Positions 8,617-22,832 are shown, counted from the stretch's first letter. The stretch: DNA of 64,000 bases from Mesorhizobium opportunistum WSM2075 (GCF_000176035.2 NC_015675.1:1302001-1366000); one strand, 5' to 3'. Made by a program: numbers and translations. The notes: a model not told the origin generated them from the letters alone.

Positions 8617-9510
8617 ATGTGGACCGGAGTTTTCCCCGCCGTCACGACCAAATTCACCGCCGACGATCGTCTCGATCATGCCGAGATGGAGCGCTGCTTT
8701 GCCCTCCAGATTGAGGCTGGCTGCGACGGCATTATCGTTTGCGGCTCGCTCGGCGAAGGACCGATGCTGTCGCATGACGAGAAGATCGAGGTGCTGAAGA
8801 CGGCCCAGAAAGTCGCCGGCAACAAGCCGGTGCTGCTGACGGTCAACGAGGCCGGCACCCGCGAGGCCGCCAGCATCGCAAAGCGCGCCGCCAAGGAAGG
8901 CGCCAACGGCCTGATGGTGGTGCCGAGCCCGATCTACCATACCAATGAGGAAGAGACGGTGGCGGCCCTTCGCGCGGTTGCGCAGGCCGGCGACCTGCCG
9001 GTGATGATCTACTCGAACCGCCTGGCCTATCGCGTCGACGTCACCGTCGACCAGATGGAGGAGCTGGCGTCGGACAAGCGCTTCGTCGCCGTCAAGGAGT
9101 CCTCCGACGACATCCGCCGCTCGACCGAGATCATCAATCGCCTGGGCACCCGCTACGACCTGTTCACCGGCGTCGACAATCTGGCCTTCGAGGCGCTGTC
9201 GGTCGGTGCAATCGGCTGGGTGGCCGGCCTGGTCACCGCCTTCCCGCGCGAGACCGTCGCCATCTACCAGCTGATGAAGCAGGGCCGCCGCGAGGAGGCG
9301 CTTTCGATCTACCGCTGGTTCCGGCCGCTGCTCGATCTCGACGTCTCGACCTACCTGGTGCAGAACATCAAGCTTGCCGAAGTGTTCGCCATCCAAACCA
9401 ATGATCGCGTGCGCATGCCGCGCCAGCCGCTGTCGGGCGAGCGCCGCAAGGCGGTCGAAAAGATCATCAAGGACGCGCTGGCGGTGCGGCCGACGCTGCC
9501 GCAGTTCTAA
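8617..9510 (+). CDS. hypD: DHDPS-family pyrroline-4-hydroxy-2-carboxylate deaminase
   Basis: A 297-residue class I aldolase-fold protein of the dihydrodipicolinate synthase family. The Schiff-base lysine is K160 in FVAVKESSDD, the tyrosine is Y132 in PVMIYSNR, and the phosphate-like loop is GSLGEG (residues 43-48). In this cluster it most likely deaminates delta1-pyrroline-4-hydroxy-2-carboxylate to 2-oxoglutarate semialdehyde. The second ATG (8617) is preferred because GGAG ends eight bases before it, whereas the ATG at 8611 is only two bases from it. It is the first gene of a run with the FAD oxidoreductase and epimerase genes. The specific substrate comes from context; sequence alone supports only the family. 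Confidence 0.8.
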   Translation: MWTGVFPAVTTKFTADDRLDHAEMERCFALQIEAGCDGIIVCGSLGEGPMLSHDEKIEVLKTAQKVAGNKPVLLTVNEAGTREAASIAKRAAKEGANGLMVVPSPIYHTNEEETVAALRAVAQAGDLPVMIYSNRLAYRVDVTVDQMEELASDKRFVAVKESSDDIRRSTEIINRLGTRYDLFTGVDNLAFEALSVGAIGWVAGLVTAFPRETVAIYQLMKQGRREEALSIYRWFRPLLDLDVSTYLVQNIKLAEVFAIQTNDRVRMPRQPLSGERRKAVEKIIKDALAVRPTLPQF

Positions 9511-9563
9511 GCTGGCTGGGCGGATCGAGCTAAGGGCTGGCACATGCACCACGGCACGCAGCC

Positions 9564-10814
9564 ATGAATAGCGATGCTGCAATCGACATCGCCATCATCG
9601 GCGGCGGCATCATCGGCATTTGTGCGGCCGCCTTGCTTGCCGAGGCGGGGCGCGACGTCACGGTCTTCGATCGTACCGGCATCTGCGAGGAGACGAGTTC
9701 CGGCAATGCCGCCGCCTTCGCCTTCTCCGACGTGCTGCCGCTGGCCCACAAGGGCATGATCCGGCAATTGCCGAAATGGCTGGCCGACCCGCTCGGGCCA
9801 CTCAGCATCCCGCCGGCCTACCTGCCGAGGCTCCTGCCTTGGCTGATCCGTTTCTGGCGGGCCGGCGCACCGGAGAAATACGAGGCGAGCCTCACCACCC
9901 AGGCCGGCATGATGAAGCTCGCCGAAGCGGAGTGGATGGGCTTGCTCGACCGCTCCGGTACGCGATCGATGCTGCGCGAGGACGGCTCGCTCGAACTTTA
10001 CGAAAGCGAAGGCGAGTTTCAGGCCGGGTTGTCCGGCTGGGCCGCGCGCGAACGTTTTGGCATCGGCTTCCGCCATGTCGAGGGCAAGGATCTTGCGACG
10101 CTGCAGCCGGGCCTGTCGCCACGCTTCGTCAAGGGCACGTTCGTGCCGGGCTGGAAGACGGTCGCCGACCCAAAGCTGCTCGGCAAGGCGGTGTGGGCCT
10201 ATGCGCAGTCCAAGGGCGCGCGTTTTCAAATGGCTCGGATCGATCGTGTCGCGGCGGACCAGGATGGTGCGACGCTGACGCTGGCCGATGGATCCACAAG
10301 GCGCGCGAGACAGCTCGTCATCGCCGCCGGCGCCTGGTCGCACCTTCTGGCCAGGCAGCTCGGCGACCGCATTCCGCTCGAAACCGAGCGCGGCTACAAC
10401 ACGACCTTGCCGCCGGGCGCCTTCGACGTGAAGCGGATGCTGATCTTCTCCGGCCATGGCTTCGTCATCACGCCGCTGGAAACCGGCCTGCGCGTCGGCG
10501 GTGCGGTCGAACTCGGCGGCATCGAACGGCCGCCCAATTATGCCAGGTCGAGGACGCTGCTGCGGAAGGCGCAGAAATTCCTGCCGGGGCTCGATCCCTC
10601 GGGCGGGCGCGAATGGATGGGGTTCCGGCCCTCGCTGCCGGATTCGGTGCCGGTCATCGGCAAGGCGCAAGGAAGCCGGCCGGTGGTCTATGCCTTCGGC
10701 CACGGCCATCTCGGCCTGACCCAGGCGGCCGCCACCGGGCGGTTGATCCGGGGGCTCGTCCTGGGGCAGACTCCACCTGTCGATCTGGCCCCCTTCAGTC
10801 CACAACGGTTTTGA
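9564..10814 (+). CDS. FAD-dependent oxidoreductase, probable D-hydroxyproline dehydrogenase
   Basis: A 416-residue DAO-family flavoprotein. The FAD fingerprint IIGGGIIGICAAALLAEAG lies at residues 10-28, ending in VFD. The C-terminal FGHGHLGLTQAAATG matches the flavin-closing motif of glycine/D-amino-acid oxidases. Placed between the deaminase and the 2-epimerase, it probably oxidises cis-4-hydroxy-D-proline to delta1-pyrroline-4-hydroxy-2-carboxylate, with electrons going to the respiratory chain. It is 53 bp after the deaminase gene and 30 bp before the epimerase gene, consistent with one operon. The ribosome-binding site is weak. It resembles the dadA-like protein at 474 in architecture but is not a recent duplicate. 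Confidence 0.8.
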   Translation: MNSDAAIDIAIIGGGIIGICAAALLAEAGRDVTVFDRTGICEETSSGNAAAFAFSDVLPLAHKGMIRQLPKWLADPLGPLSIPPAYLPRLLPWLIRFWRAGAPEKYEASLTTQAGMMKLAEAEWMGLLDRSGTRSMLREDGSLELYESEGEFQAGLSGWAARERFGIGFRHVEGKDLATLQPGLSPRFVKGTFVPGWKTVADPKLLGKAVWAYAQSKGARFQMARIDRVAADQDGATLTLADGSTRRARQLVIAAGAWSHLLARQLGDRIPLETERGYNTTLPPGAFDVKRMLIFSGHGFVITPLETGLRVGGAVELGGIERPPNYARSRTLLRKAQKFLPGLDPSGGREWMGFRPSLPDSVPVIGKAQGSRPVVYAFGHGHLGLTQAAATGRLIRGLVLGQTPPVDLAPFSPQRF

Positions 10815-10844
10815 TTTTTTCGGGTTTGATTTTCGAGGAACGAC

Positions 10845-11846
10845 ATGGCCAAGAAATCCTTCTTCTGCATCGACGGCCACACCTGCGGCAATCCGGTGCG
10901 GCTGGTCGCCGGCGGCGGACCATTGCTGCAGGGTTCGACGATGATGGAACGGCGCGCGCATTTCCTCGCCGAGTATGACTGGATCCGTACCGGATTGATG
11001 TTCGAGCCGCGCGGTCACGACGTGATGTCCGGCTCGATCCTCTACCCGCCGACGCGCGAGGATTGCGACATCGCCATCCTGTTCATCGAAACCTCCGGCT
11101 GCCTGCCGATGTGCGGCCACGGCACCATCGGCACGGTGACGATGGCGATCGAGCACGAACTGATCAAGCCGAAGACGCCGGGCGTGCTGAGGCTCGACAC
11201 GCCGGCCGGCCTGGTCATCGCCGAATACAAACAGGTCGGCGAATATGTCGAGGAGGTGCGCATCACCAACGTGCCGTCCTTCCTCCATGCCGAAGGACTG
11301 ACGGTCGAGTGTCCCGGGCTTGGCGAGATCACCGTCGATGTCGCCTATGGCGGCAATTTCTACGCCATCGTCGAGCCGCAGGCGAACTACCGCGACATGG
11401 CCGACTATTCCGCCGGCGACTTCATCGCCTGGAGTCCCGTGGTGCGGCAGCGACTCAACGAGAAATACACTTTCGTGCATTCGGAGAACCCAGGCATCAA
11501 CAGGCTGTCGCACATGCTGTGGACCGGCAACCCCACGGTCGCGGGAGCCGACGCCCGCAACGCCGTCTTCTACGGCGACAAGGCGATCGACCGCTCACCC
11601 TGCGGCACAGGCACCTCGGCACGCATGGCGCAGCTTCACGCAAAGGGCAAGCTCAAGGCCGGCGACAGCTTCGTCCATGAATCGATCATCGGCTCGCTGT
11701 TCAAGGGCAAGGTCGAAAAGGAGGTCACGGTCGCGGGAAAGCCGGCGATCGTTCCCTCGATCGGCGGCTGGGCGCGCACGACCGGATTGAACACGATCTT
11801 CATCGATGACCGCGATCCGTTCGCGCATGGGTTCATCGTCAAATAG
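10845..11846 (+). CDS. 4-hydroxyproline 2-epimerase
   Basis: A 333-residue proline racemase-family enzyme. Both catalytic cysteines are present: C90 in MCGHGTIG and C253 in SPCGTGTSARMA. This argues for a two-base epimerase or racemase and against trans-3-hydroxyproline dehydratase, where the second Cys is replaced by Thr. It should convert trans-4-hydroxy-L-proline to cis-4-hydroxy-D-proline, the first step of the pathway completed by the two upstream genes. GAGGAA precedes the ATG. Proline racemase activity cannot be excluded from sequence, but the neighbours favour hydroxyproline. Confidence 0.9.
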   Translation: MAKKSFFCIDGHTCGNPVRLVAGGGPLLQGSTMMERRAHFLAEYDWIRTGLMFEPRGHDVMSGSILYPPTREDCDIAILFIETSGCLPMCGHGTIGTVTMAIEHELIKPKTPGVLRLDTPAGLVIAEYKQVGEYVEEVRITNVPSFLHAEGLTVECPGLGEITVDVAYGGNFYAIVEPQANYRDMADYSAGDFIAWSPVVRQRLNEKYTFVHSENPGINRLSHMLWTGNPTVAGADARNAVFYGDKAIDRSPCGTGTSARMAQLHAKGKLKAGDSFVHESIIGSLFKGKVEKEVTVAGKPAIVPSIGGWARTTGLNTIFIDDRDPFAHGFIVK

Positions 11847-12180
11847 TCGATTCATCACGCTAGGGAAGGCGCGCAAACGCAAAAGGGAATTCTGTCAGGA
11901 ACGCAACGATTCTTCTCATCACCTAATTTTGACGGCGATTTCTTCGAAGCGGGGAGCATGATGAGGTCGAATCGTCAAAGACATTGCGTTATGCCAATGG
12001 TAGGGTCCGCGATAGTCCAGGGGTCGGGAGCGAAAAAACGGGCAATCGGACGGCGTGCCGCCAAAACACGCATGACGATTGAAAAATCACGTTGCAATCC
12101 GGCCTCGAAACTTTACGACTAGGGGAAATACGAAAAGGAATGCGTCTGCATGGGCGACATTCCAGGGGAGCCATGTACAC
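11847..12180. other. Intergenic region upstream of the liv operon
   Basis: This is a 334-bp gap without a credible gene. A possible promoter for livH is TTGCAA (12092-12097) and TACGAC (12114-12119) with 16-bp spacing, a modest match. GGGGAG at 12165-12170 is the livH ribosome-binding site. No terminator with a T-run was found after the epimerase gene. Confidence 0.4.
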
Positions 12181-13083
12181 ATGCAGTATTTTGTCCAGCA
12201 GCTTATCAACGGGCTGACGCTGGGATCGATCTATGGGCTGATCGCGATCGGCTATACGATGGTCTACGGCATCATAGGCATGATCAACTTCGCCCATGGT
12301 GATATCTTCATGGTGGGCGCCTTCGCGGCGCTGATCGTGTTCCTCATCCTCGGTGCGCTGTTCTACTCGGTGCCCGTGGTCATCGCACTGCTGGTCATGA
12401 TGATCGTGGCGATGCTGCTCACCAGCCTCTACAACTGGACGATCGAGAAAGTCGCCTACAGGCCGCTGCGCGGTTCGTTCCGCCTGGCGCCGCTGATCAC
12501 CGCCATCGGCATGTCGATCACGCTGTCGAATTTCGTCCAGGTGACCCAAGGACCGCGCAACAAGCCGATCCCGCCGATGGTGTCCGAGGTCTACAACATC
12601 AACGGTGTCAGCGTGTCGCTGAAGCAGATCATCATCGTCATCGTCACCGCGCTGCTGCTGGCGCTGTTCTGGTATCTGGTCAACAAGACCTCGCTTGGCC
12701 GTGCCCAGCGCGCCTGCGAACAGGACCGCAAGATGGCGGCGCTGCTTGGCATCGATGTCGACCGCACCATCTCGATCACCTTCATCATGGGCGCCGCCCT
12801 CGCCGCCGTCGCCGGCACGCTGTTCCTGATGTATTACGGGGTCGTTGCCTTCTCCGACGGCTTCACGCCTGGTGTGAAAGCCTTCACGGCCGCAGTGCTC
12901 GGCGGCATCGGCTCGCTGCCGGGCGCCGTACTCGGCGGGCTGCTGATCGGCTTCATCGAAAGCATGTGGTCGGCGTATTTCTCGATCGACTACAAGGACG
13001 TCGCGGCGTTCTCGATCCTGGCGATCGTGCTGATCTTCCTGCCTTCCGGCATTCTGGGCCGGCCAGAAGTCGAAAAGGTCTGA
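12181..13083 (+). CDS. livH: Branched-chain amino acid ABC transporter permease LivH
   Basis: A 300-residue inner-membrane permease of the LivH family, with about eight hydrophobic segments. It starts [20 protein letters not shown] and is followed by the family-typical [17 protein letters not shown]. The C-terminal part has the EAA-like region [19 protein letters not shown] used to contact the ATPases. The ATG at 12181 is chosen because the family N-terminus starts there and GGGGAG lies ten bases upstream; upstream in-frame codons would add an unrelated leader. It heads the liv operon, with livM starting four bases after its stop region. Confidence 0.92.
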   Translation: MQYFVQQLINGLTLGSIYGLIAIGYTMVYGIIGMINFAHGDIFMVGAFAALIVFLILGALFYSVPVVIALLVMMIVAMLLTSLYNWTIEKVAYRPLRGSFRLAPLITAIGMSITLSNFVQVTQGPRNKPIPPMVSEVYNINGVSVSLKQIIIVIVTALLLALFWYLVNKTSLGRAQRACEQDRKMAALLGIDVDRTISITFIMGAALAAVAGTLFLMYYGVVAFSDGFTPGVKAFTAAVLGGIGSLPGAVLGGLLIGFIESMWSAYFSIDYKDVAAFSILAIVLIFLPSGILGRPEVEKV

Positions 13084-13087
13084 GATC

Positions 13088-14683
13088 ATGGCCGTCACCG
13101 TATCTCCCGAGAGCGACACCGTCGCCACCCCTGTCCAACGCGCCCTCAAGGAAGCGTTCTATGCCGGCGCCATCTCGCTTGGCCTGTTCGTGCTGTTCAT
13201 CGGGCTGAAGACCGGCCAGAACATGTCCAATGAACTGGTCGTGACGACGCGCTGGGGCCTGCTGGCCGCCGTGGTGATCGCCACGGCCGTCGGACGCTTC
13301 CTCTATGTCGCCTACGGCCAGCCGTTTATGGCCAGCCAGAAGATAACCAATGTTGCCACTGGCCTGTTGCCGGCCAGCGTGGCGTCACGGTTCTTCCAAC
13401 TGCCGTGGTTTATCGCGGCCGTTGTCGCGGCGGTGCTGCTGTTTGCATTGAACAGTTCTCTCGCCGGATGGGTGGGAGCAGAGCCGGCCGGCTATCTGCA
13501 ATTCCTGCGCGCCCTGGCCGTCATCTACGTGCTGGCTTGCGTGATCTATTACTTCCGCGCCTTCATCCATGCCAACTTCACCAAATTGGGGATCACGGCG
13601 TTGGTGCTGTATCCGATCCTGGTGATCGCAGTGCTGTCGCTGAACGCCTGGTCGATTGTCGGGGGGATGCAGGGCTCGCTGAAATGGGTCGATAATTTCG
13701 GCATCCAGATCCTGATCTATGTGATGCTCGCATGGGGCCTGAACATCGTCGTCGGCCTCGCTGGCCTGCTCGACCTCGGCTACGTCGCGTTCTATGCACT
13801 TGGCGCCTATGCGTATGCACTTCTCGCCACGCATTTCGGCCTGTCTTTCTGGATCCTGTTGCCGGCCGCGGGCGCCATGGCGGCGCTGTGGGGCGTGCTG
13901 CTCGGCTTCCCGGTGCTACGCCTGCGCGGCGACTATCTGGCAATCGTCACGCTGGCTTTCGGCGAGATCATCCGCCTGGTGCTGATCAACTGGCGTGAGG
14001 TCACCAACGGTTCAGCCGGCATTTCCGGCATTCCCAAGGTCAGCTTCTTCGGCCTGATGTCGTTCAACGTGTCAGACCCGAACTACATTGCCAAGGTGCT
14101 GGGCATCGCCCAGTCGGGCGCCTACTACAAGATCTTCCTCTACTACCTGATCCTGGGCCTTTGCCTGCTCACCGCCTTCGTCACCATCAGGCTGCGCCGT
14201 CTGCCTGTTGGCCGTGCATGGGAAGCTTTGCGCGAGGACGAGATTGCCTGCCGCTCGCTCGGCATCAACACCACCACGACGAAACTGACCGCCTTTGCCA
14301 CCGGTGCCATGTTCGGTGGCTTCGCCGGCTCTTTCTTCGCCGCACGGCAAGGCTTCGTCAGCCCGGAATCCTTCGTCTTCCTCGAATCGGCCATTATCCT
14401 GGCCATCGTCGTGCTCGGCGGCATGGGATCGCTGGTCGGCATCGCGGTTGCCGCGATGGTGATGATCGGCGGCACCGAGGCACTACGCGAACTCGACTTC
14501 CTCAAGCAAATCTTCGGGCCGGACTTCACGCCCGAACTCTACCGCATGCTTCTCTTCGGCATGGCGATGGTCATCGTCATGCTGTGGAAGCCGCGTGGCT
14601 TCGTCGGCAGTCGCGAACCGACCGCTTTCCTGAAAGAGCGAAGGGCTGTCTCCGGTTCCTTTACCAAAGAAGGACACGGCTGA
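13088..14683 (+). CDS. livM: Branched-chain amino acid ABC transporter permease LivM
   Basis: A 531-residue inner-membrane permease, longer than minimal LivM (about 300-420) because of an N-terminal extension with several hydrophobic segments (residues about 20-180), as seen in other high-affinity LivM proteins. The core starts near the segment [20 protein letters not shown], and the ATPase-contact loop includes [17 protein letters not shown]. Its TGA stop overlaps the ATG of the next gene by one base (TGATG), so translation is probably coupled. With LivH it forms the transmembrane channel. Confidence 0.92.
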   Translation: MAVTVSPESDTVATPVQRALKEAFYAGAISLGLFVLFIGLKTGQNMSNELVVTTRWGLLAAVVIATAVGRFLYVAYGQPFMASQKITNVATGLLPASVASRFFQLPWFIAAVVAAVLLFALNSSLAGWVGAEPAGYLQFLRALAVIYVLACVIYYFRAFIHANFTKLGITALVLYPILVIAVLSLNAWSIVGGMQGSLKWVDNFGIQILIYVMLAWGLNIVVGLAGLLDLGYVAFYALGAYAYALLATHFGLSFWILLPAAGAMAALWGVLLGFPVLRLRGDYLAIVTLAFGEIIRLVLINWREVTNGSAGISGIPKVSFFGLMSFNVSDPNYIAKVLGIAQSGAYYKIFLYYLILGLCLLTAFVTIRLRRLPVGRAWEALREDEIACRSLGINTTTTKLTAFATGAMFGGFAGSFFAARQGFVSPESFVFLESAIILAIVVLGGMGSLVGIAVAAMVMIGGTEALRELDFLKQIFGPDFTPELYRMLLFGMAMVIVMLWKPRGFVGSREPTAFLKERRAVSGSFTKEGHG

Positions 14684-16214
14684 TGAACGCGAACCCGATC
14701 GAGAAGACCAGCCCGGGCATGAACGACACTATCCTGCAGGTCGATCACCTGTCGATGAAGTTCGGCGGCCTGGTCGCCATCGGCGACCTGTCCTTCACCG
14801 CCAGGCGCGGCGAGATCACGGCGCTGATCGGTCCCAACGGCGCCGGCAAGACCACAGTGTTCAACTGCATCACCGGCTTCTACAAGCCGTCGGAAGGCAT
14901 GATCACACTCAACCGGGCCGACGGCTCGAGCTACCTGCTGGAGCGGCTGCCCAACCACGAGATCCCGGCGCGCGCCAAGGTGGCGCGCACCTTCCAGAAC
15001 ATACGCCTGTTCTCGGGTATGACGCTGCTGGAGAACCTTTTGGTTGCCCAGCACAACAAGCTGATGAAGGCATCCGGTTATACGGTGCTTGGTCTGTTCG
15101 GCTTCAGCGGTTATCGCAAGGCCTCGGCCGAATCGGTGGAACTCGCCAAGCACTGGCTGGAGAAGGCGGACCTCGTCGACCGTGCCGACGATCCGGCCGG
15201 CGACCTGCCCTACGGCGCGCAGCGGCGGCTCGAGATCGCGCGCGCCATGTGCACCGGGCCGGAGCTTCTGTGCCTCGACGAGCCGGCGGCCGGTCTCAAC
15301 CCGAAGGAATCGCTGGCGCTCAATACGCTGCTGATGGACATCAAGAATACGTCGGGCACCTCGATCCTGCTGATCGAGCACGACATGTCGGTGGTCATGA
15401 AGATTTCCGACCACGTCGTGGTGCTGGAATACGGCCGCAAGATCTCCGACGGCAACCCGCAGTCGGTGCGAACCGATCCCCGCGTCATCGCTGCCTATCT
15501 CGGCGTCGACGACGAGGAGGTCGAGACCGTGCTGACCGAAGTCGGCGACGAGGACGTGATCGAACAGCTCGATACCGGTCCGGATTCCGCGCATGGGCCG
15601 GGCACGTCATCGTCGTATCTCGCCGGGCCGGTGAGCGACACGGTTAGCCACAGCGAAGGTGAGCGCGTTACGGTGTCCAAGGGCGCCTCGAAGGCGGCAC
15701 AGTTCGATGCGCGCGCAGCGAGCGTGGCAAGCAGGCCAATCGTCGCCAGCCCGGCCCCGGCGGCGAAAACGGCAGCGAAGAAACCGGCGGCCAAGAAAAC
15801 GGCCGCGACGAAAACGACGGGCAAGGCGCCCGCGGCGAAGGCCGAAGGCGTTTCGAACCGCCTCGCTGCCCCACGTGGCGGCAAGGCCGACAATCTGACC
15901 CGCATCAAAGGCATCGGTACAGTCAACGAGAAGAAGCTCAACGAACACGGCATCTTCCATTTCGACCAGATCGGCGCCTGGAAGAAGGCCGATGTCGAGG
16001 CGGTCGAAGCCTATCTCGCCTTCGATGGACGCATCACGCGCGAGGAATGGGTCAAGCAGGCCAAGCTGCTCAGCCAGGGCAAGGATACGGAATTCTCGCG
16101 CCGCGTCGATGCGGGCAAGGTGGCGACCAGCCATGCTTCCGGGAAGACCGCAAAAGCGGCTTCCGGGAAGACTGCTGCCAAGCCTGCCGCAGGCAAGCGC
16201 GGAGGGAGCAAGTG

Positions 16215-16215
<1 letters not shown>
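14683..16215 (+). CDS. livG: LivG ATPase with extra C-terminal helix-hairpin-helix domain
   Basis: A 510-residue protein, about twice the usual LivG length (250-295). Residues about 18-275 are a complete LivG ATPase: Walker A GPNGAGKTT, signature LPYGAQRRLEIARAM, Walker B LLCLDEPAAGLNP and the switch histidine in LLIEHDMSVV. Then follow an acidic stretch (about 280-310), a Lys/Ala/Pro-rich linker (about 340-395) and a domain beginning near residue 403: LTRIKGIGTVNEKKLNEHGI, then FHFDQIGAW. This is a helix-hairpin-helix of the kind found at the C-terminus of rhizobial NuoE-like proteins. A Lys/Ala/Gly tail ends the protein. The frame is continuous, so this is a real fusion and not an artefact of frame choice. 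It drives uptake with LivF; the role of the tail domain is unknown. Confidence 0.88.
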
Positions 16216-16943
<728 letters not shown>

Positions 16944-16944
16944 G

Positions 16945-16981
16945 TTTGGAGCGGGATGTGCATCCGGCATTCCGCTCCAAA
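16945..16981 (+). repeat. Hairpin directly after livF
   Basis: TTTGGAGCGG (16945-16954) pairs perfectly with CCGCTCCAAA (16972-16981). No T-run follows, so it is more likely an RNA-stabilising or repeat element than a strong terminator. Confidence 0.6.
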
Positions 16982-16991
16982 TTGTTTGTCA

Positions 16992-17032
16992 CATGATCTT
17001 TGTCCGAAAGTCTGCAACTTTTCGGGATCATG
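16992..17032. repeat. Palindromic repeat with CATGATC...GATCATG arms
   Basis: CATGATC (16992-16998) and GATCATG (17026-17032) are perfect arms. Inside them CCGAAAGT pairs with ACTTTTCGG. A weaker element with GCATGATC and GATCAT ends lies at about 30400-30458. Elements with these ends are a familiar dispersed family in Mesorhizobium-like genomes (from memory, not searched). Confidence 0.6.
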
Positions 17033-17048
17033 CCAGGGAGACTTCACC

Positions 17049-17396
17049 ATGCAAGGCATTCTCTATGAGGAACCGTCGATCTGGCAGTTCTTCTTCGTCA
17101 CCTGCCTGCTCGGCGGCTGGGCTGCCTGGATGACCGGGAAGGCGAGCGCCCAGACGTGGCGCAGCTTTATCCAGCTGTTCGCCTATCTGCTGGGGCTCGG
17201 CATCGGCATCCGCTTCATCCATCATGCGCTGTTCGACGGCACGATGTTCTCGCTGCATTACTATATCGTAGACACAATCGTGCTGATGATATTGGGCTTC
17301 GTCGGCTATCAATACACACGAACCAACCAGATGGTCACACAGTATAATTGGCTCTACGAAAGAGCTTCGATTTTGAGCTGGAAACCGAAAGGTTGA
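17049..17396 (+). CDS. Small membrane protein of the liv operon (DUF6867-like)
   Basis: A 115-residue protein with about three hydrophobic segments (near residues 11-30, 42-60 and 73-92) and a charged C-terminus ending SWKPKG. The start at 17049 has AGGGAG seven to ten bases upstream. It lies between livF and livK on the same strand. It is probably an inner-membrane accessory of the transporter. The DUF assignment is from memory and context and should be treated as tentative; the function is unknown. Confidence 0.7.
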   Translation: MQGILYEEPSIWQFFFVTCLLGGWAAWMTGKASAQTWRSFIQLFAYLLGLGIGIRFIHHALFDGTMFSLHYYIVDTIVLMILGFVGYQYTRTNQMVTQYNWLYERASILSWKPKG

Positions 17397-17478
17397 CGTT
17401 CATCATTAACGCCGCGTCAGGGATGAAACGGCGTGACAAGTGCCTGAAAATCGGCAAACTATGCTTTCTGCGATAAGG

Positions 17479-17512
17479 GTGGGCATCGCATGAAAGCTTC
17501 ATCCACGCCCAC
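17479..17512 (+). other. Stem-loop upstream of livK
   Basis: Outer arms GTGGGC (17479-17484) and GCCCAC (17507-17512) enclose the inner inverted repeat ATGAA-AGC-TTCAT (17490-17502). It sits about 20 bp before the livK start in the 137-bp gap after the small membrane protein gene. It may be a leader hairpin or an operator; the sequence does not decide. Confidence 0.4.
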
Positions 17513-17533
17513 TCCGTTAATGGGAGCGTTTAA

Positions 17534-18652
17534 ATGAAAAAGTCACTTTTGTCCGCTGTTGCCCTGACCGCGCTGATCGCGTTCAGCGGCAATGCGTGGG
17601 CTGACGTACTGTTCGCCGTCGCCGGTCCGATCACGGGCCCGAACGCGGCCTTCGGCGCACAGTTGCAGAAGGGCGCCGAGGCGGCCGTCGCTGCGATCAA
17701 TGCCAAGGGCGGCATCAACGGCGAGCAGATCAAGCTCGAAATCGGCGACGACGTCTCCGATCCGAAGCAGGGCATCTCGGTCGCCAACAAGTTCGTCGGC
17801 GACGGCGTCAAGTTCGTGATCGGCCACTTCAACTCGGGCGTGTCGATCCCGGCCTCGGAAGTCTACGCTGAAAACAACATCGTCGAAATCACGCCGGCCG
17901 CGACCAACCCGAAGTTCACCGAGCGCGGCCTGTGGAATGTGTTCCGCACCTGCGGACGCGATGATCAGCAAGGCAGCATCGCCGGCGCCTACATCGCCGC
18001 GAATTTCAAGGATGCCAAGGTCGCCGTCATTCATGACAAGACCCCCTATGGCCAGGGCCTCGCCGACGAAACCAAGAAGGCAATGAATGCCGCTGGCGTC
18101 AAGGAAGTCATGTATGAAGGCATCAATGTCGGCGACAAGGACTTCTCGGCGCTGATCGCCAAGATGAAGGAAGCCGGCGTCACCCTGATCTACTGGGGCG
18201 GCCTGCATACCGAAGCCGGCCTGATCATCCGCCAGTCCGCGGATCAGGGCCTGAAGGCACCGATGATGTCGGGCGACGGCATCGTGACGGACGAGCTTGC
18301 GGCGATCGCGGGCGACGCCGTCGCCGGTACGCTCAACACGTTCGGCCCCGACCCACGCCTGATCCCGGCCAACAAGGAACTCGTCGAGAAGTTCCGCGCG
18401 CAGGGCTTCGAGCCGGAAGCTTACACGCTCTACGCCTACGCCGCCGTGCAGGTGGTCGCCGAGGCGGCCGCTGCCGCCAAGACGAACGACCCGCAGGCCG
18501 TTGCCAAGGCGATGCATGAAAACGGTCCGTTCCCGACCGTTCTGGGCGATCTTGCCTATGACGCCAAGGGCGACCCGAAGCTGCCAGGCTACATCATGTA
18601 CGAGTGGAAGAAGAAGGACGACGGAAAGTATTCCTGGTTCCCGAAGTCGTAA
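17534..18652 (+). CDS. livK: Branched-chain amino acid ABC transporter substrate-binding protein
   Basis: A 372-residue periplasmic binding protein of the Leu/Ile/Val type. The signal peptide is [19 protein letters not shown], cleaved after NAWA. The mature protein starts [20 protein letters not shown], typical of the family. Other family landmarks are [20 protein letters not shown] and [19 protein letters not shown]. Binding proteins are commonly made in excess, and this gene has its own 137-bp upstream region with a stem-loop. It is followed by a strong terminator that closes the liv operon. Specificity for Leu, Ile and Val is the family default; rhizobial relatives may be broader. Confidence 0.92.
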   Translation: MKKSLLSAVALTALIAFSGNAWADVLFAVAGPITGPNAAFGAQLQKGAEAAVAAINAKGGINGEQIKLEIGDDVSDPKQGISVANKFVGDGVKFVIGHFNSGVSIPASEVYAENNIVEITPAATNPKFTERGLWNVFRTCGRDDQQGSIAGAYIAANFKDAKVAVIHDKTPYGQGLADETKKAMNAAGVKEVMYEGINVGDKDFSALIAKMKEAGVTLIYWGGLHTEAGLIIRQSADQGLKAPMMSGDGIVTDELAAIAGDAVAGTLNTFGPDPRLIPANKELVEKFRAQGFEPEAYTLYAYAAVQVVAEAAAAAKTNDPQAVAKAMHENGPFPTVLGDLAYDAKGDPKLPGYIMYEWKKKDDGKYSWFPKS

Positions 18653-18679
18653 TCCACTCAGACAGATCTGAGACCAATG

Positions 18680-18711
18680 ATGCCCGGCGCCACGCGCCGG
18701 GCATTTTCTTT
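18680..18711 (+). terminator. Intrinsic terminator of the liv operon
   Basis: GCCCGGCGC (18682-18690) pairs with GCGCCGGGC (18694-18702) around a 3-base loop and is followed by ATTTTCTTT. It lies 30 bp after the livK stop. Confidence 0.9.
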
Positions 18712-18842
18712 GGCGCATTCCGGTGGCTGATGCCCCTCTTCGCCGGCCCTCCTTGGGCCGGAGAGATCGCATCCAGGATCGAAATTGTCGCCCTTGTTCC
18801 GTCCGTTCGAGCGAATGCGTGCGAGTGTTGGCCGGATAATTG

Positions 18843-18860
18843 ATTTAAATCGGTTTAAAT
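18843..18860. promoter_or_regulatory. AT-rich inverted repeat upstream of pyc
   Basis: ATTTAAA-TCGG-TTTAAAT is a perfect inverted repeat about 86 bp before the pyc start, in an otherwise GC-rich region. It is a candidate binding site or promoter element. It is not a CtrA site, because the TTAA halves are 6 bp apart, not 7. Confidence 0.4.
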
Positions 18861-18945
18861 GGGCGTTGATTTTGTTTGCACTGCAGCATTTTCACGCTAA
18901 TCATGGCGCCGGTTTCTCTTCCCTTCCGCTGCTGGAGCCCAGTCC

Positions 18946-22404
<3,459 letters not shown>

Positions 22405-22566
22405 AACCTCGCGCAAGCGGGCAGGCTGTCGGCTTCTGTCGGCAGCCCTCAGTGCGCTGTTCGATAACCGCTTGACCCCGTGCCCCTGGTCGGGCATCGA
22501 ACCGCTGAAATTCGCCGTGGCACGGTCCCCGAGTCGCGGCGCAGAACCGATTTTTTGGAGAAAAAC

Positions 22567-22827
22567 ATGGCCGACGATATCACCGAGACCAGCCAGACTG
22601 TTGCCGCCGGCCAGCTGCGTGCCCTCATCGAGCGCATCGAGCGACTCGAGGAAGAAAAGAAGACGATCGCCGACGACATCAAGGAAGTGTTCGCCGAGGC
22701 CAAGGGCACCGGCTTCGACACCAAGGCGATCCGCACCATCATCCGTCTGCGCAAGAAAGATCAGGCCGAACGCCAGGAGGAAGACGCCATCCTCGATCTG
22801 TACATGGCCGCGCTCGGCATGGTCTAA
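22567..22827 (+). CDS. gapR: Nucleoid-associated protein GapR (DUF2312)
   Basis: An 86-residue UPF0335/DUF2312 protein. The central segment ([20 protein letters not shown], then [20 protein letters not shown]) is the family signature, a coiled-coil helix followed by short helices that form the DNA clamp. In Caulobacter, GapR binds overtwisted DNA ahead of polymerases and supports chromosome replication. The ATG at 22567 is chosen over an upstream in-frame start because the family begins there and GGAGAAAAAC precedes it. It is followed by a long hairpin that probably ends the transcript. Confidence 0.88.
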   Translation: MADDITETSQTVAAGQLRALIERIERLEEEKKTIADDIKEVFAEAKGTGFDTKAIRTIIRLRKKDQAERQEEDAILDLYMAALGMV

Positions 22828-22832
22828 GACTG

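Noticed and set aside
18843..18860. CtrA site upstream of pyc
   Set aside because: The TTAA halves are six bases apart, not seven, so it does not fit the consensus; kept only as an inverted repeat.
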